Assembly (NCBI GenBank): GCA_020974905.1
Contig: CP087563.1
Span: 6,944,001 to 7,008,000 of the forward strand
Direction: 5' to 3'
Length of the DNA stretch: 64,000 bases
Source of the DNA: Planctomycetes bacterium syqfu
Lineage (GTDB): Bacteria > Planctomycetota > Phycisphaerae > Phycisphaerales > Phycisphaeraceae
Part shown: positions 52,230 to 60,823 of the stretch, piece after piece
How the letters are laid out: every line of letters starts with the position of its first letter
Position numbering within the stretch: the stretch's first letter is position 1
The notes under the pieces: generated by a model
The model's database searches: none
What the model was told of the DNA's origin: nothing
The model's input: the letters and a program-made list of their open reading frames with translations, nothing else
Made by a program: the position numbers and the translations under genes

Positions 52230-53303
52230 ATGTCCTACGAACGTGACAACATTGCCAAACTCCAGGCTTATGTTCCTGGGGAGCAACCGCAGACCGGCAC
52301 CGTGATCAAGCTCAACACCAATGAGCATCCGGACCTGCCGCACCAGGCGGTGATCGATACGCTGCGCACGTTCGACCCGGAATTGCTCCGCCGCTATCCC
52401 TCGCCGACCGCGCGACCGTTTCGCGAGTTGGCAGCCAAAGTCCACGGCGTGACTCCAGAACAAGTCCTCGCAACCAACGGCGGTGATGAACTGCTGCGGT
52501 TGTTGTTGACCGTCTTTGCAACACCCGGTGGTAAAGGTATCGGCGTCAGTGATCCGACGTACTCACTGTACGAGGTGCTCGCTGGGATTCAGGACGTGCC
52601 GGTGACACGTGTCCCGCGACTGGATGACTGGTCGATCCCCGGTGACTTTGCCAAGCAACTTAACGATGCAGGCGTCAATCTGGCTTTCATTGTCAATCCG
52701 CACGCACCCACCGGCCGACTGGAGTCCGTGGACACCATCCGCAAGATTGCAACCGAGTTTAACGGCGTGCTGGTGATCGATGAAGCGTACACCAACTTCG
52801 CAGAACACGATTGTCTGGAACTCGTCCGCGAGGGCAGTGGTCTGGACAACCTGATCCTGCTTCGCACCCTGAGTAAAGGCTACTCGCTGGCAGGTCTCCG
52901 CTTTGGGTACGGCATAGCGTCTAACCCCGAATTGATCGCTGCGATGGATAAGGCACGTGACAGCTACAACACCGATGCACTGGCGCAGGCGTTGGCGTGT
53001 GCGGCGATCGGTGCTCACGAAGAAGTCTCAGCAAGTTGGCAGAAGATCAAAGCTGAACGTCAGCGATTGACCGACAGCTTGATCAAGCGTGGTTGGGCCG
53101 TGCTCCCCAGTCAGACCAACTTCATCCTGGCGACCGCACCGGCTGGCATTGATCATGCAGTGCGTATTTATCAGACACTCAAGGAAAACGGCATCTTTGT
53201 GCGATACTTTAATCATCCGCGCTTACTGGATAAGCTGCGCATCACCATCGGATCACCGCAGCAGAATGATGCCCTCATCGCCGCTTTGGATAACATGAAT
53301 TGA
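52230..53303 (+). CDS. hisC: Histidinol-phosphate aminotransferase
   Basis: 357 residues, fold-type I PLP enzyme. KLNTNEHPD near the N-terminus, NGGDELLRLLLTVF, FIVNPHAPTGRLES (the Asn-Pro-x-x-Pro-Thr-Gly signature), VIDEAYTNFAEHD (PLP Asp) and the Schiff-base Lys in LRTLSKGYSLAGLRFGYG. It converts imidazole-acetol phosphate and glutamate to histidinol phosphate. Its stop lies 8 nt before the hisB ATG, so the two are an operon. Confidence 0.95.
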   Translation: MSYERDNIAKLQAYVPGEQPQTGTVIKLNTNEHPDLPHQAVIDTLRTFDPELLRRYPSPTARPFRELAAKVHGVTPEQVLATNGGDELLRLLLTVFATPGGKGIGVSDPTYSLYEVLAGIQDVPVTRVPRLDDWSIPGDFAKQLNDAGVNLAFIVNPHAPTGRLESVDTIRKIATEFNGVLVIDEAYTNFAEHDCLELVREGSGLDNLILLRTLSKGYSLAGLRFGYGIASNPELIAAMDKARDSYNTDALAQALACAAIGAHEEVSASWQKIKAERQRLTDSLIKRGWAVLPSQTNFILATAPAGIDHAVRIYQTLKENGIFVRYFNHPRLLDKLRITIGSPQQNDALIAALDNMN

Positions 53304-53311
53304 GAAGCCCC

Positions 53312-53908
53312 ATGGCAGACCGTATTGCAAAAATCGTTCGCAAGACCAACGAAACCGATATCACCGTTGAGATGAATCTCGACGGCAGCGGTTACACCAA
53401 CAACACAGGCGTCGGCTTCTTTGATCACATGCTCGATCACGTTGCCCGTCACGGTCAGATTGGTTTGAACGTGACATGCAAAGGTGATTACCACATCGAC
53501 GATCACCACTCCGTCGAAGACGTGGGCATTGCACTTGGGCAGGCACTCATCGAAGCACTTGGTGATAAAAAAGGCATCGAGCGCTACGGCTTTGCATCCG
53601 TCCCCATGGATGAAGCGCTGGCACGCGTGAGTCTGGATTTGTCGGGTCGCTTTGCCTTGGTTCTGGACATCAAACCCGAAGGCTTCCAAATGCCCGGCAC
53701 CAAGATCGGCACGTTCGACACCCAACTGGTGCAGGAGTTTTTAAACGCCTTTGCCCAGGCTGGGAAATTCAATCTCCACGTCGAAGTCCCACACGGCACC
53801 AATCAGCATCACATCGCTGAAGGCATCTTCAAGGCATTGGGGCGCGCCCTGCGTCAAGCCATCGAAGTCACCGGCGATCAAATCCCTTCAACCAAGGGTT
53901 CGCTGTAA
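53312..53908 (+). CDS. hisB: Imidazoleglycerol-phosphate dehydratase
   Basis: 198 residues, monofunctional form (no phosphatase domain). Metal-binding His clusters GFFDHMLDHVARHG and IDDHHSVEDVGIALGQAL, and the repeat-related LHVEVPHGTNQHHIAEGIFKALGRALRQA near the end. It follows hisC in the pathway-consistent order. GAGAAG 5 nt before the ATG at 53312; the TTG at 53300 overlapping the hisC stop would add four residues. Confidence 0.96.
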   Translation: MADRIAKIVRKTNETDITVEMNLDGSGYTNNTGVGFFDHMLDHVARHGQIGLNVTCKGDYHIDDHHSVEDVGIALGQALIEALGDKKGIERYGFASVPMDEALARVSLDLSGRFALVLDIKPEGFQMPGTKIGTFDTQLVQEFLNAFAQAGKFNLHVEVPHGTNQHHIAEGIFKALGRALRQAIEVTGDQIPSTKGSL

Positions 53909-53939
53909 TTCAGCTTTTCATGATGAATAAACGACACTG

Positions 53940-53959
53940 AAAACCGCTTGCGGTTTAGC
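53940..53959. repeat. Short palindromic repeat (family E), copy 2
   Basis: AAAACCGCTTGCGGTTTAGC, same palindrome as at 40142-40161, between convergent hisB and the TetR gene. Confidence 0.65.
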
Positions 53960-53963
53960 GCGA

Positions 53964-54587
53964 TCATTCCACACATTGATCAAGTAACGCGCGGGCAATC
54001 TCACCAGCGGACTTGGCGGCGGTGTTATTGCCACTGATTAACCGCATCGTCACTGCACCTTCGCTTAGTAACTCCAACTGCTGCGCCAGAGTCTTGGGAT
54101 CTTTGGCTCCCACTTGTTCGCACAACGTCGTAAGGATCTGGCCGACCTTGATGTAGTGACTGGCAGCAGCGATATGCACCGGATCATGTGTCGACGGAAA
54201 CTCCGCACACGCATTGATAAACAGACACCCGGCATAGGATGGATCATTAAACCACTGATCCAAGGCTTGGAAGATGGCTAGGATGGTTCCTTTGGGACTG
54301 CCATCGCTGAATTGGCTGATGGTCTTTTCAAATGCCTGTGCTTCCCATTGATCGCGCATCTGGATCGCAGCGATGATCAATTCGTCCTTGCTTTCAAAGT
54401 GATTGTAAAACGTGGTTTTGGTCACGCCGACCTGGCTGATGACCTGATCCAGGCCGACACCATGAAAGCCATGTTCATAAAACAGATTCAGCGCGGTGGC
54501 GGTGATCCGGTCGCGCGTGTTGGTGATGGGGATGTCGGGGGCAAAGAGCTGCCTGGCAGATTTGTCTGATGCGTTGGGTGAGTTCAT
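53964..54587 (-). CDS. TetR/AcrR-family regulator
   Basis: 207 residues. N-terminal HTH (about 25-75: RDRITATALNLFYEHGFHGVGLDQVISQVGVTKTTFYNHFESKDEL), the classic TetR recognition region. The C-terminal domain includes GCLFINACAEF and resembles the TetR_C group near AcuR/YxaF-like proteins. Divergent from the Rv2258c-like methyltransferase gene, with two matching operators between them, so it very likely represses that gene and itself. Ligand unknown. Confidence 0.92.
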   Translation of the reverse strand: MNSPNASDKSARQLFAPDIPITNTRDRITATALNLFYEHGFHGVGLDQVISQVGVTKTTFYNHFESKDELIIAAIQMRDQWEAQAFEKTISQFSDGSPKGTILAIFQALDQWFNDPSYAGCLFINACAEFPSTHDPVHIAAASHYIKVGQILTTLCEQVGAKDPKTLAQQLELLSEGAVTMRLISGNNTAAKSAGEIARALLDQCVE

Positions 54588-54630
54588 GAGGTTTCCCAGA
54601 CGAAGATGAGCAAGTTGTGTGCCAGCGGAC

Positions 54631-54667
54631 TTGACTAAGAGTCAACCTGAACTTGACTCCAAGTCAA
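54631..54667. promoter_or_regulatory. Twin palindromic operators for the TetR regulator
   Basis: TTGACT-AAG-AGTCAA (54631-54645) and TTGACT-CCA-AGTCAA (54653-54667): identical 6-bp half-sites, 3-bp centres, and centres 22 bp apart, that is two helical turns, so both dimers bind the same face. Flanks are also shared (AC before, CCTG after). TTGACT of the second could double as a -35 with TACTAT at 54674-54679, though the spacing is only 15 bp. Confidence 0.82.
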
Positions 54668-54784
54668 CCTGTTTACTATGTAACTTGGATTATGATACCG
54701 CAACCTCATGGGCAACACAGCCGTTGCCTGAATTTAACAATTTTGACCCATTTTGGTACCAAACAAGCAAACAAGGAACCCGCC

Positions 54785-55906
54785 ATGTGTAATGCCTGTA
54801 ATTCGATCACGTCCGACCCCGCCAATACCGACCAACTTGCCGGCCAATTCGCTGAGAAAATGATTGAAACGCTCAACCAAGCAGGCTTGGGCATCATGAT
54901 CTCCGTCGGACATCGCACCGGACTCTTTGATGCCATGCAGGGGATGGGCTGGACGGACAGTCACCAACTTGCTCAAAAAGCCAATCTCCAGGAACGCTAT
55001 GTCCGCGAGTGGTTGGGGGCGATGGCAACGGGGCATGTTGTCCAAGTTGATGGTAGCGGTGATGCAGATCGATATCGCCTGCCCGACGCCCATGCCATGA
55101 TTCTGGCTCGCAGTGGTGAGGGCATGGCATCGGTCTTCCAGTGGATCGAAGTGATGACCAACGTGGAAGGCAGAGTCGTTGATGCATTCAAACATGGTGG
55201 AGGTGTCCCATACGAAGCCTACGATCGATTCCACGAAGTGATGGCAGAAGAATCCAGCGTCTCTGTGGTTGGCGGCTTGATGGAGCATATTCTCCCACTG
55301 GTCGATGGACTCAAGGAGCAACTCGAAGCTGGTATCAAGGTGCTGGATATTGGTTGTGGCAGTGGTCTTGCCATGTGCACCTTGGCCAAGACATTTCCCA
55401 ACTGTGAATTCATGGGGCTTGATCTCTGCCAACCGGCGATTGATGCAGCGCGTCAGACTGCACAGAACATGGGACTGACGAATATCACGTTTGATGCCCG
55501 TGATGTGACGATGTTGGACATGGATGATCATTTCGATTTGGTGACCGCGTTTGATGTGATACATGATCAGCGTGATCCAGCGGGTGTGCTGGCGATGGTG
55601 CGTCGTGTGTTGAAAGTAAACGGGACTTTCTTGATGCAGGACCTTCGCTGTAACAGTCGCCCGTCACTGAATACGGATCATCCGCTTTGCCCGTTTTTCT
55701 ACACCATCTCAACGATGCATTGCATGACAGTATCATTGGCACAAGGCGGTGCAGGATTGGGTGCAGCGTGGGGCGAACAGTTGGCGCTGGAGATGCTCAA
55801 TGAAGCTGGTTTTCAAGGCATTACCGTCAATACCTTGCCACATGACATTCAGAACAACTGGTACGTGATGTACAAGCCTGCTGAGGTTCTGGAGATGGTG
55901 GGGTGA
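54785..55906 (+). CDS. Rv2258c-like SAM-dependent methyltransferase with winged-helix N-terminus
   Basis: 373 residues from the ATG at 54785, which has AAGGAA 7 nt upstream; the open frame extends to 54653 inside the operators and is rejected as the start. An N-terminal winged-helix-like region (about 35-110: GLFDAMQGMGWTDSHQLAQKANLQERYVREWLGAMATGHVV) is fused to a class I methyltransferase domain (VLDIGCGSGLAMCTLA, FMGLDLCQPAI, VTAFDVIHDQ, LKVNGTFLMQDLR). This combination matches the Rv2258c group; substrate unknown. The N-terminus CNACNSITSD carries two Cys. Probably repressed by the divergent TetR. Confidence 0.85.
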   Translation: MCNACNSITSDPANTDQLAGQFAEKMIETLNQAGLGIMISVGHRTGLFDAMQGMGWTDSHQLAQKANLQERYVREWLGAMATGHVVQVDGSGDADRYRLPDAHAMILARSGEGMASVFQWIEVMTNVEGRVVDAFKHGGGVPYEAYDRFHEVMAEESSVSVVGGLMEHILPLVDGLKEQLEAGIKVLDIGCGSGLAMCTLAKTFPNCEFMGLDLCQPAIDAARQTAQNMGLTNITFDARDVTMLDMDDHFDLVTAFDVIHDQRDPAGVLAMVRRVLKVNGTFLMQDLRCNSRPSLNTDHPLCPFFYTISTMHCMTVSLAQGGAGLGAAWGEQLALEMLNEAGFQGITVNTLPHDIQNNWYVMYKPAEVLEMVG

Positions 55907-55907
55907 T

Positions 55908-56537
55908 TCAGACCGTCAGGGATTGACCGAGCAATTCACCCAGTGGTTTGAGATCAGCTTGCTTGTTGAAGTTTTTGAATTGGACTTCGTCTTCTTCAAA
56001 GTGCAGGAATGTTTTGCCGATGGTGGGGTGGTCTGCGATTTGGGATGGACCGCCTTTGCCATCAGCGATCGCCTGGTCCACGATTTTGTTGGCAATGCCT
56101 GCTCGCCAGGCCGAAGGGAAGGGTTCGACCTGGCCGGACTTTTCACCCAGGGCCCATTTGAACATGAGGGCGGACTGCTGGTCGGAGAGATTTAAACAGT
56201 TGTTGAGTACCGCCAAAAGTTCACAGGAAACCAGTGGCATGTCCGCAGGTAAGATAAGTAACGCATCACCGGGATCGGCTTCATGGAGCAGGGCAGCAAT
56301 GCCGTTAAGCGGTCCCTGGTGCGATTGTTTGTCGACGATGATCTTGTCGAACAACTCGGCGCCAGCCGGTTGGGGTTGATCCGGTGCCAGACTCAGCCAA
56401 CAGGCATCCAAACCCAGCGAAGCATATTTTTCGCAGAGCCATTGGAGTACGGGAATTTGGTCGACTTTGACATGCAGCTTGCTGCGTCCAAATCGTTTGC
56501 TTTCGCCACCCGCCAGAATACAGAGAATCGTTGCCAT
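55908..56537 (-). CDS. mobA: Molybdenum cofactor guanylyltransferase MobA-like
   Basis: 209 residues from the ATG at 56537, where the family N-terminus begins (ATILCILAGGESKRFGRSK, the GTP-binding LAGGxSxRxGxxK motif). HQGPLNGIAALL and LLILPADMPLVS (metal-binding Asp) follow. Family members add GMP to molybdopterin; the closely similar MocA-type CMP transferases cannot be excluded. The molybdenum role fits anaerobic respiration, but no molybdoenzyme is nearby. The stop is convergent with the methyltransferase stop (2 nt apart). Confidence 0.82.
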   Translation of the reverse strand: MATILCILAGGESKRFGRSKLHVKVDQIPVLQWLCEKYASLGLDACWLSLAPDQPQPAGAELFDKIIVDKQSHQGPLNGIAALLHEADPGDALLILPADMPLVSCELLAVLNNCLNLSDQQSALMFKWALGEKSGQVEPFPSAWRAGIANKIVDQAIADGKGGPSQIADHPTIGKTFLHFEEDEVQFKNFNKQADLKPLGELLGQSLTV

Positions 56538-56604
56538 GTTGGGATTGAGTCTTGGTAATGATCGGTTGTGGATGTCAGTTACAGGTTGAATCGATTTTGA
56601 CAGC

Positions 56605-57027
56605 TTACAGCGATGCCTTGATTTTTGCCAGCAAATCTGACGCTTGTTCAGGCTCGAGTTTACCAGCGGGCCAATCGATGCCCAGGCCGGTGTCCGCGGT
56701 TTTGGGGATGATGTGAAAATGCACATGGCCGACTGCCTGGTGCGCGAGCTTGCCGTTGTTTTGGAGGATGTTGAAATCGGCTATACCGGTGGCGTTGCAG
56801 ACGGCTTTGGCAATGACAGGCAGGACCATGCCGATGGCAGCACTGATCTCCGAGGGGACCTCATCGAGCGTGACCCAATGGCCTTTGGGGATGACGAGGG
56901 TGTGGCCTTGGCTCAACGGTCCGACATCTAGAAAGGCAAGCACGTTGTCGTCTTCGTAGACTTTATGACAGGGAATTTGTCCCGCAACAATCTTGCAGAA
57001 GATACAGTTGGGATCGGTGGGGAACAT
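56605..57027 (-). CDS. HIT-family nucleotide hydrolase
   Basis: 140 residues from the ATG at 57027 (MFPTDPNCIFCKIVAGQIPC), with GGAG upstream; a longer frame starts at 57105. The histidine triad is GHVHFHIIPK, with zinc-type CxxC (CIFC) near the N-terminus and LVIPKGHWVTLDEVP. Members hydrolyse purine nucleoside phosphoramidates or dinucleotides. Upstream of mobA on the same strand, 67 nt away. Confidence 0.93.
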   Translation of the reverse strand: MFPTDPNCIFCKIVAGQIPCHKVYEDDNVLAFLDVGPLSQGHTLVIPKGHWVTLDEVPSEISAAIGMVLPVIAKAVCNATGIADFNILQNNGKLAHQAVGHVHFHIIPKTADTGLGIDWPAGKLEPEQASDLLAKIKASL

Positions 57028-57102
57028 GGGACTTACTCCGTGTTGGATCGGTTTCGTGAACTTGTGGTTACCAAGGTGTTTGCGATGCCATGTAAAAACA
57101 AA

Positions 57103-57207
57103 CACGCCGGTTGATCGACTATAACAGATCGTGGTGATTCGTTCATGGCCCGATTTGAAAATCAGGTTTTGTCGAATCGTGAATCTGTTATGCGATCAAC
57201 CGGCGTG
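57103..57207. repeat. 105-bp inverted repeat, T-rich on both outer flanks
   Basis: CACGCCGGTTGATCG...ATAACAGAT (57103-57129) and the complementary ATCTGTTATGCGATCAACCG GCGTG (57183-57207) pair over about 25 bp with a short bulge and a 53-nt loop. Both outer flanks are T-rich on the strand leaving the stem. It could be a bidirectional terminator between the HIT and RRM genes or a MITE remnant. Confidence 0.75.
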
Positions 57208-57293
57208 CTGTTGTTTTGCGACTGCTGGGTGCAATGACTGATTAAGGAATCAGCATCACGGGATCAACAGTTTGTTTTGCATTGTGGGATGGT

Positions 57294-57695
57294 TCAATAG
57301 CGATCACGGCCACCGCCGCCGCCATAACCACCACGGCCGCCGCCGCCACCGCCACCGCCGCCGTAGCCGCCACGGCCACCGCCGCCGCCACCACCACGAC
57401 CGCCACGGTAACCACCGCCACCGCCACCACCACGGGGACCGCCGCCGCCACCTTCACGGGGACGGGCTTCGTTGACGGTGATCGTGCGACCACCGACTTC
57501 GGTACCGTTGAGGGTTTCGATAGCCTTCTTGGCTTCTTCGTCGTTGGCCATGGTGACGAAGGCAAAGCCACGCGGACGACCGGTTTCACGGTCGGTAATC
57601 AGCGCGACATCTTCGACTTCACCGAATGCACCGAATTCCGCTGAAAGCGAATCTTCGGTCGTAGAGAAGGGGATGTTTCCAACATAAATCTTCAT
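57294..57695 (-). CDS. Glycine-rich RRM RNA-binding protein
   Basis: 133 residues. One RRM (1-80): RNP2 [12 protein letters not shown]1 [10 protein letters not shown], and INPUT-like [15 protein letters not shown]. Then a Gly/Arg/Tyr-rich tail (RGG-type, about 82-133). This resembles cyanobacterial Rbp and plant GRP proteins, which are often cold-induced and act as RNA chaperones. A strong promoter at 57885-57913 predicts a 5' UTR of about 180 nt, suggesting post-transcriptional control. Confidence 0.95.
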   Translation of the reverse strand: MKIYVGNIPFSTTEDSLSAEFGAFGEVEDVALITDRETGRPRGFAFVTMANDEEAKKAIETLNGTEVGGRTITVNEARPREGGGGGPRGGGGGGGYRGGRGGGGGGGRGGYGGGGGGGGGRGGYGGGGGRDRY

Positions 57696-57884
57696 TGAGA
57701 TTCTCCAAGCGAGTGGTCCTAGGCGATCGGCATGGAGAAAAAGGCAGGCCGAGTCATCAGTCCATCGCGAAAACGTGCAGCGAGGCTCTATCGTTCTAAC
57801 TTGTGCAATGGAGTGACTTCTGCTGCGAGATCATGTACGCCGAGTCTGTTCATGCGGTCGGGGCGTACTTCCGACTACGTTGGT

Positions 57885-57913
57885 ATTATCGTTGAAATTG
57901 TCAAATATGTCAA
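57885..57913 (-). promoter_or_regulatory. Strong promoter of the RRM gene with a long 5' UTR
   Basis: Minus-strand TTGACA (57913-57908), a 17-bp spacer and GATAAT (57890-57885), eleven of twelve consensus bases. A start near 57878 gives about 180 nt of leader before the ATG at 57695. The rest of 57914-58171 shows no gene or clear motif to me; the short ORFs there look accidental. Confidence 0.8.
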
Positions 57914-58171
57914 TTACCTCATGCGAAAATAATATCAACGGATTTGAGGGGTTACAGGATTCGCATGTCCTTTGACCTGTCTGCGATTTCTCAGCACCCT
58001 CAAATACACCGTTCGGGCAGGTGTCGGGCGTTCCGGTTACACTTCCAAGGGTTCGTATTTTTGAACCACCTTTTGAATACGTGGCTTGTGATCTTAGACA
58101 ATCCATGTTTCAATGCACATATACCCTCTTACTACTCTCCATCCCTCGTACCGAACGTGGAGCGCACATTC

Positions 58172-59938
58172 ATGTATTTCAAGTTCAGTTGCACCAAGTG
58201 TGGGCAGAGTCTCAAAGCACGAAAAGAAAACGTTGGCAAGAAAGCACGTTGCCCGCACTGCAAGACTGCCGTGACGGTACCCCAGCCGCCTGAACCTGAA
58301 CCCTCACTACAGATGCCCGATCTGGCGGGACTCAGTGAGAATCAGGCATCGGCGTCCGGCCAACTGCCTGCTGGCTTCCCCGGTGCGCCAGGATCATCTG
58401 GTGTCGCGGGCAGTCCCGAAGAATCCTTTGCTGCCGGCTCCGCTGCATCCTCCATGCAGATGCCTGCTCAAGGTGGTGAGGCGCCAGCCCCGGCATCCGA
58501 AGGTGGCGGTGGTGAGACCGATCAAACACCGGGCACCGATGTGAACATGCTCTTCACCTTGCTCATCGGTTTTGCAGCGACTGCGGTGTTCTACCTCGCC
58601 ATTGCCATGCCGTTGGGTGATGCCTACTTCGGCCAGCTTTTCACCGGTCGTGGTTGGGTTCCCTATGTCGAAACACTCCTGTTTTTCTGGGGCCTTTCAC
58701 AACTCATTGCCAAGTGGCGCTTGATCCGCAAACAGCGGGACTCCATGCTCTTTGACTTACTGCCCAACGAATTGGGAGACGACATCACCACGTCCAATCT
58801 CCGTCAATTCACATCACACATTCGCTCACTGCCTGCAAGCACTGCTGACAGTTTCCTGATCAACCGTGTGCTGCGTGGCATTGAACACTTTGGTGTGCGT
58901 AAGAGTGCTTCGGAAGTCGCCACCGCCATGAGCAGTCAGTCGGACATCGATGCCAACGGCATGTACTCCAGTTACACCATGCTCAAGTTTTTCATCTGGG
59001 CGATTCCCATTCTCGGTTTCATCGGCACGGTCATCGGTATCGGTGCTGCCGTCGCCGGTTTCGGTGGCGCACTGGATAACACCGAAGACGTTTCCCAGTT
59101 GATCAACTCCCTCAAGGACGTGACCTCCGGTCTGGGCACTGCCTTCGACACCACGCTCGTTGCTTTGGTCATGGGGTTGATTCTGAAATTCATCTGTGAC
59201 CCGATGCAGAAAAAAGAAGAAGACCTGCTTAACGGTGTCGATGACTACTGCAACGAAAACCTCATGAAACGCCTTAATGACGAAGGCGAAGGCGTCTCCT
59301 CTTTGGGGGGCAATGCTCGTGAGATTCAAAAGGCGATCAACGATTCGATGGTCCCACACCACGCCGAAATTCAGGCATGGAGTGAAAAACTTTCGGCTAT
59401 TGGTGATGCGCTGACCGCACGCTTGACGCAGGGTTGGAACAACATTCAAAAGGACGTGCAGGAAAAGCATGGCCAGAATATGCAGTCCATCAACGAAGCG
59501 GTCGAAGCTGTGGTGGAACGCCAGGTCGACAGTCTCAGACAAATCTCTGAGATTCAGGACATGATGACTTCCCTGCAGGATGCCCAGTCCGCATCATTGT
59601 CAGCCAAGAGTGAACATCACAACGAGGAACTCAAGCAGATTCTCGATGCGGTTATTGAACGCGTCGACAAAGCCATGGAAGGCATTGGCGATAAATCCTC
59701 CGATGCCCAGAAACAAATGGCTGACACGCTGGCATTAACCAGCAAGGCGATGCAGGAAAATATGCAGCAAACCATGCAGACCATGCGTGAATCTTCCGAA
59801 GCACTCAAAACGCAATTCTCAGCCTTGGAACAGGGACTTGGCGGACTTAACAATGTGCTTGAAAAACTCGGGCAGCAGAATGTGGTCATCGAAGCCACTG
59901 TTGTCCAACCCAAGAAAAAGGGCTGGTTTGGCAAGTAA
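58172..59938 (+). CDS. MotA/TolQ/ExbB-type proton channel with N-terminal zinc ribbon
   Basis: 588 residues from the ATG at 58172. An N-terminal zinc ribbon (1-40: FSCTKCGQSLKARKENVGKKARCPHCKTAV, two CxxC) and a Pro/Ala/Gly-rich linker (about 45-125) precede a TolQ-like membrane part: helix 1 about 128-150, helix 2 near 165-182, and the conserved last two (ILGFIGTVIGIGAAVAGF...SGLGTAFDTTLVALVMGLILKF). A long cytoplasmic coiled coil follows (about 400-588), rich in Gln/Glu/Met. TolQ/ExbB pentamers use proton flow to drive a periplasmic partner. The long tail recalls ZorA-type MotA proteins, but no Zorya effector genes are present. First gene of a three-gene operon. Confidence 0.85.
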   Translation: MYFKFSCTKCGQSLKARKENVGKKARCPHCKTAVTVPQPPEPEPSLQMPDLAGLSENQASASGQLPAGFPGAPGSSGVAGSPEESFAAGSAASSMQMPAQGGEAPAPASEGGGGETDQTPGTDVNMLFTLLIGFAATAVFYLAIAMPLGDAYFGQLFTGRGWVPYVETLLFFWGLSQLIAKWRLIRKQRDSMLFDLLPNELGDDITTSNLRQFTSHIRSLPASTADSFLINRVLRGIEHFGVRKSASEVATAMSSQSDIDANGMYSSYTMLKFFIWAIPILGFIGTVIGIGAAVAGFGGALDNTEDVSQLINSLKDVTSGLGTAFDTTLVALVMGLILKFICDPMQKKEEDLLNGVDDYCNENLMKRLNDEGEGVSSLGGNAREIQKAINDSMVPHHAEIQAWSEKLSAIGDALTARLTQGWNNIQKDVQEKHGQNMQSINEAVEAVVERQVDSLRQISEIQDMMTSLQDAQSASLSAKSEHHNEELKQILDAVIERVDKAMEGIGDKSSDAQKQMADTLALTSKAMQENMQQTMQTMRESSEALKTQFSALEQGLGGLNNVLEKLGQQNVVIEATVVQPKKKGWFGK

Positions 59939-59993
59939 GTTTGCCGTGGTGTGTGGCTGATCGTTCCTTTGACATGGACTGGAGTTTGGCAAG

Positions 59994-60809
59994 ATGTCCA
60001 GACGGAATCGCGACGACGGTGATATGTCGCTCTTCCCATTTTTAAGTATTCTCGTCTGCCTCATTGGCGTGCTCACGCTGATGATCGTGGGGGTATCCAT
60101 TGCGCAGATGAATACGCCGGACATCGATGAACTGCTCAAAAACCAGGAAAAACTCGAAGAGGTCAAAAAGGAACTGACCGAACTGGAGAAGAAGAAACTC
60201 CAACTCCAGGAACTCATCAAGATGGCCCAGGGGATCAAAGAGCAACTCAACGATGCCCTGAAAAAACTTCGTGATCTTGAGGAGATGAAAAAGGCTGCCG
60301 AGCAGCAGGAGAAATTGGCCGCCCAGGCCATCGAACTGCTCGCTGAGATTCAACGTCTTGAAAAGCAGATCAAGCAGTTGACCAAGGAACTTCAAGAGAT
60401 TCAAAAAAAGATTGCCAAGCTCGAAGAGGAACTGAAAAAACGCCAGGAAATACCGGTTCCCGAAGTGCAGATTCAGCCCAGTGGTTCAGAAGATTTGCGT
60501 AACGGCAAGATCCGACCAACCTTTGTCGAAACAACAAAGGAAGGCGTCCGTATTCACACGCCTGAAGGTCAGACCTTTGTTACCAACCGTGATCTGCGTA
60601 ACGAAGACAAAGCCTACATGCAGTTAGTCAAGGAAAGTGACGAACGCAAGGACCGCATGATTATTTTCCTGATCCGCAGTGACGCGATCAAAACGTTTGA
60701 TACCGCCAAGGCCTTGGCAGACAAGAACCATGCCTACAACTCACGCCTGCCGATTGTCGGTCAGGGACGCGTGGACCTGTCATTGTTTTTTGACTCCATG
60801 AAGAAGTGA
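59994..60809 (+). CDS. ExbD/TolR-like coiled-coil protein lacking the TM aspartate
   Basis: 271 residues. A basic N-terminus, one transmembrane helix (about 12-38: SLFPFLSILVCLIGVLTLMIVGV) and a long periplasmic coiled coil (about 45-150, Lys/Glu/Leu heptads). A globular end (about 165-271, with DRMIIFLIRSDAIKTFDTAKALADK, like the ExbD-type periplasmic domain) follows. In ExbD/TolR the helix opens LxPLxDVxLVLLI with a proton-carrying Asp; here the position is Ser (PFLSILV). Starts 55 nt after the channel gene. Confidence 0.72.
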   Translation: MSRRNRDDGDMSLFPFLSILVCLIGVLTLMIVGVSIAQMNTPDIDELLKNQEKLEEVKKELTELEKKKLQLQELIKMAQGIKEQLNDALKKLRDLEEMKKAAEQQEKLAAQAIELLAEIQRLEKQIKQLTKELQEIQKKIAKLEEELKKRQEIPVPEVQIQPSGSEDLRNGKIRPTFVETTKEGVRIHTPEGQTFVTNRDLRNEDKAYMQLVKESDERKDRMIIFLIRSDAIKTFDTAKALADKNHAYNSRLPIVGQGRVDLSLFFDSMKK

Positions 60810-60823
60810 TGAAGACTTGAGAT

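Noticed and set aside
57282-57644. Plus-strand Ala/Thr/Val-rich frame
   Set aside because: Reverse complement of the Gly-rich tail of the RRM protein; composition explains it.
58020-58075. Possible tRNA-like segment (GGGTTCG...)
   Set aside because: No acceptor stem, anticodon arm or CCA-compatible pairing could be built around it.
57944-58171. N-terminal extension of the TolQ-like protein from an upstream start
   Set aside because: The 76 extra residues show no membrane, signal or zinc-ribbon character; the ATG at 58172 begins the conserved ribbon.
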